From: CBFGRU01 sp965651255
GTDB taxonomy: Bacteria; Planctomycetota; Phycisphaerae; Phycisphaerales; SM1A02
Assembly: GCA_965651255.1 (NCBI GenBank)
Contig: CBFGRU010000205.1
Coordinates: 1-5,723, forward strand
Direction: 5' to 3'
Length of the DNA: 5,723 nt
The position numbers and the translations under genes are program-made. The notes under the pieces are model-generated. The model saw nothing but the letters and a program-made list of their open reading frames with translations. It did no database searches and was not told the DNA's origin. Of the stretch, positions 5,697 to 5,723 are shown piece after piece. Positions within the stretch are counted from its first letter, which is position 1. Every line of letters begins with the position of its first letter.

Positions 5697-5723
5697 CAGA
5701 CAGTTGTCACCGTGAAATGCTAT

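Noticed and set aside
1..5723. CRISPR array, tRNA, rRNA or insertion sequence
   Set aside because: I found no regularly spaced repeats, cloverleaf, rRNA motif, transposase or terminal inverted repeats when reading both strands.

Overview
The window looks like GC-rich chromosomal DNA of a planctomycete-type bacterium, probably near the Phycisphaerae. The best lineage clue is the gene at 231-842. It encodes a small two-helix membrane protein ending in a CPRCGYDxR...CPECG zinc ribbon, a tail I associate with that group. This is recollection, not a database result. Codon use is uniformly GC-rich, and the long antisense reading frames are by-products of that composition.

Layout from left to right: a small, wholly basic 38-residue ORF on the + strand (32-148) and the zinc-ribbon membrane protein on the - strand (231-842) converge on a strong hairpin (188-220). 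All other genes are on the - strand and are transcribed from right to left. In transcription order they are: an intrinsic terminator of an upstream gene outside the window (5668-5696); a short region with a tandem 11-bp repeat that probably holds the promoter (5627-5648); a protein with two helix-turn-helix segments (5590-5117); an ABC ATPase fused to a GNAT-like acetyltransferase domain (5120-3753); a single-domain ParB-like protein with a DGHHR motif (3691-3092); an unrecognised helical 190-residue protein (3053-2481); and a phage-type terminase large subunit (2484-913). The genes overlap by 4 bp or are 38-61 bp apart, and each has a good Shine-Dalgarno sequence, so this reads as one operon. 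The membrane protein follows 70 bp after the terminase, with no obvious terminator between them.

The most interesting point is that a complete-looking terminase large subunit sits at the end of a compact cassette with no portal, protease or capsid gene after it. Instead it shares an operon with an ABC-GNAT fusion and a ParB-fold protein. The cassette could be the packaging and DNA-recognition arm of a poorly described virus or prophage, a satellite element, or a domesticated packaging module. Only the terminase and ABC-GNAT domain assignments are firm. How the proteins work together is inference: one or both helix-turn-helix or helical proteins may choose the DNA, the ParB-like protein may bind or modify it, and the ABC ATPase may act as a regulatory or DNA-associated ATPase.
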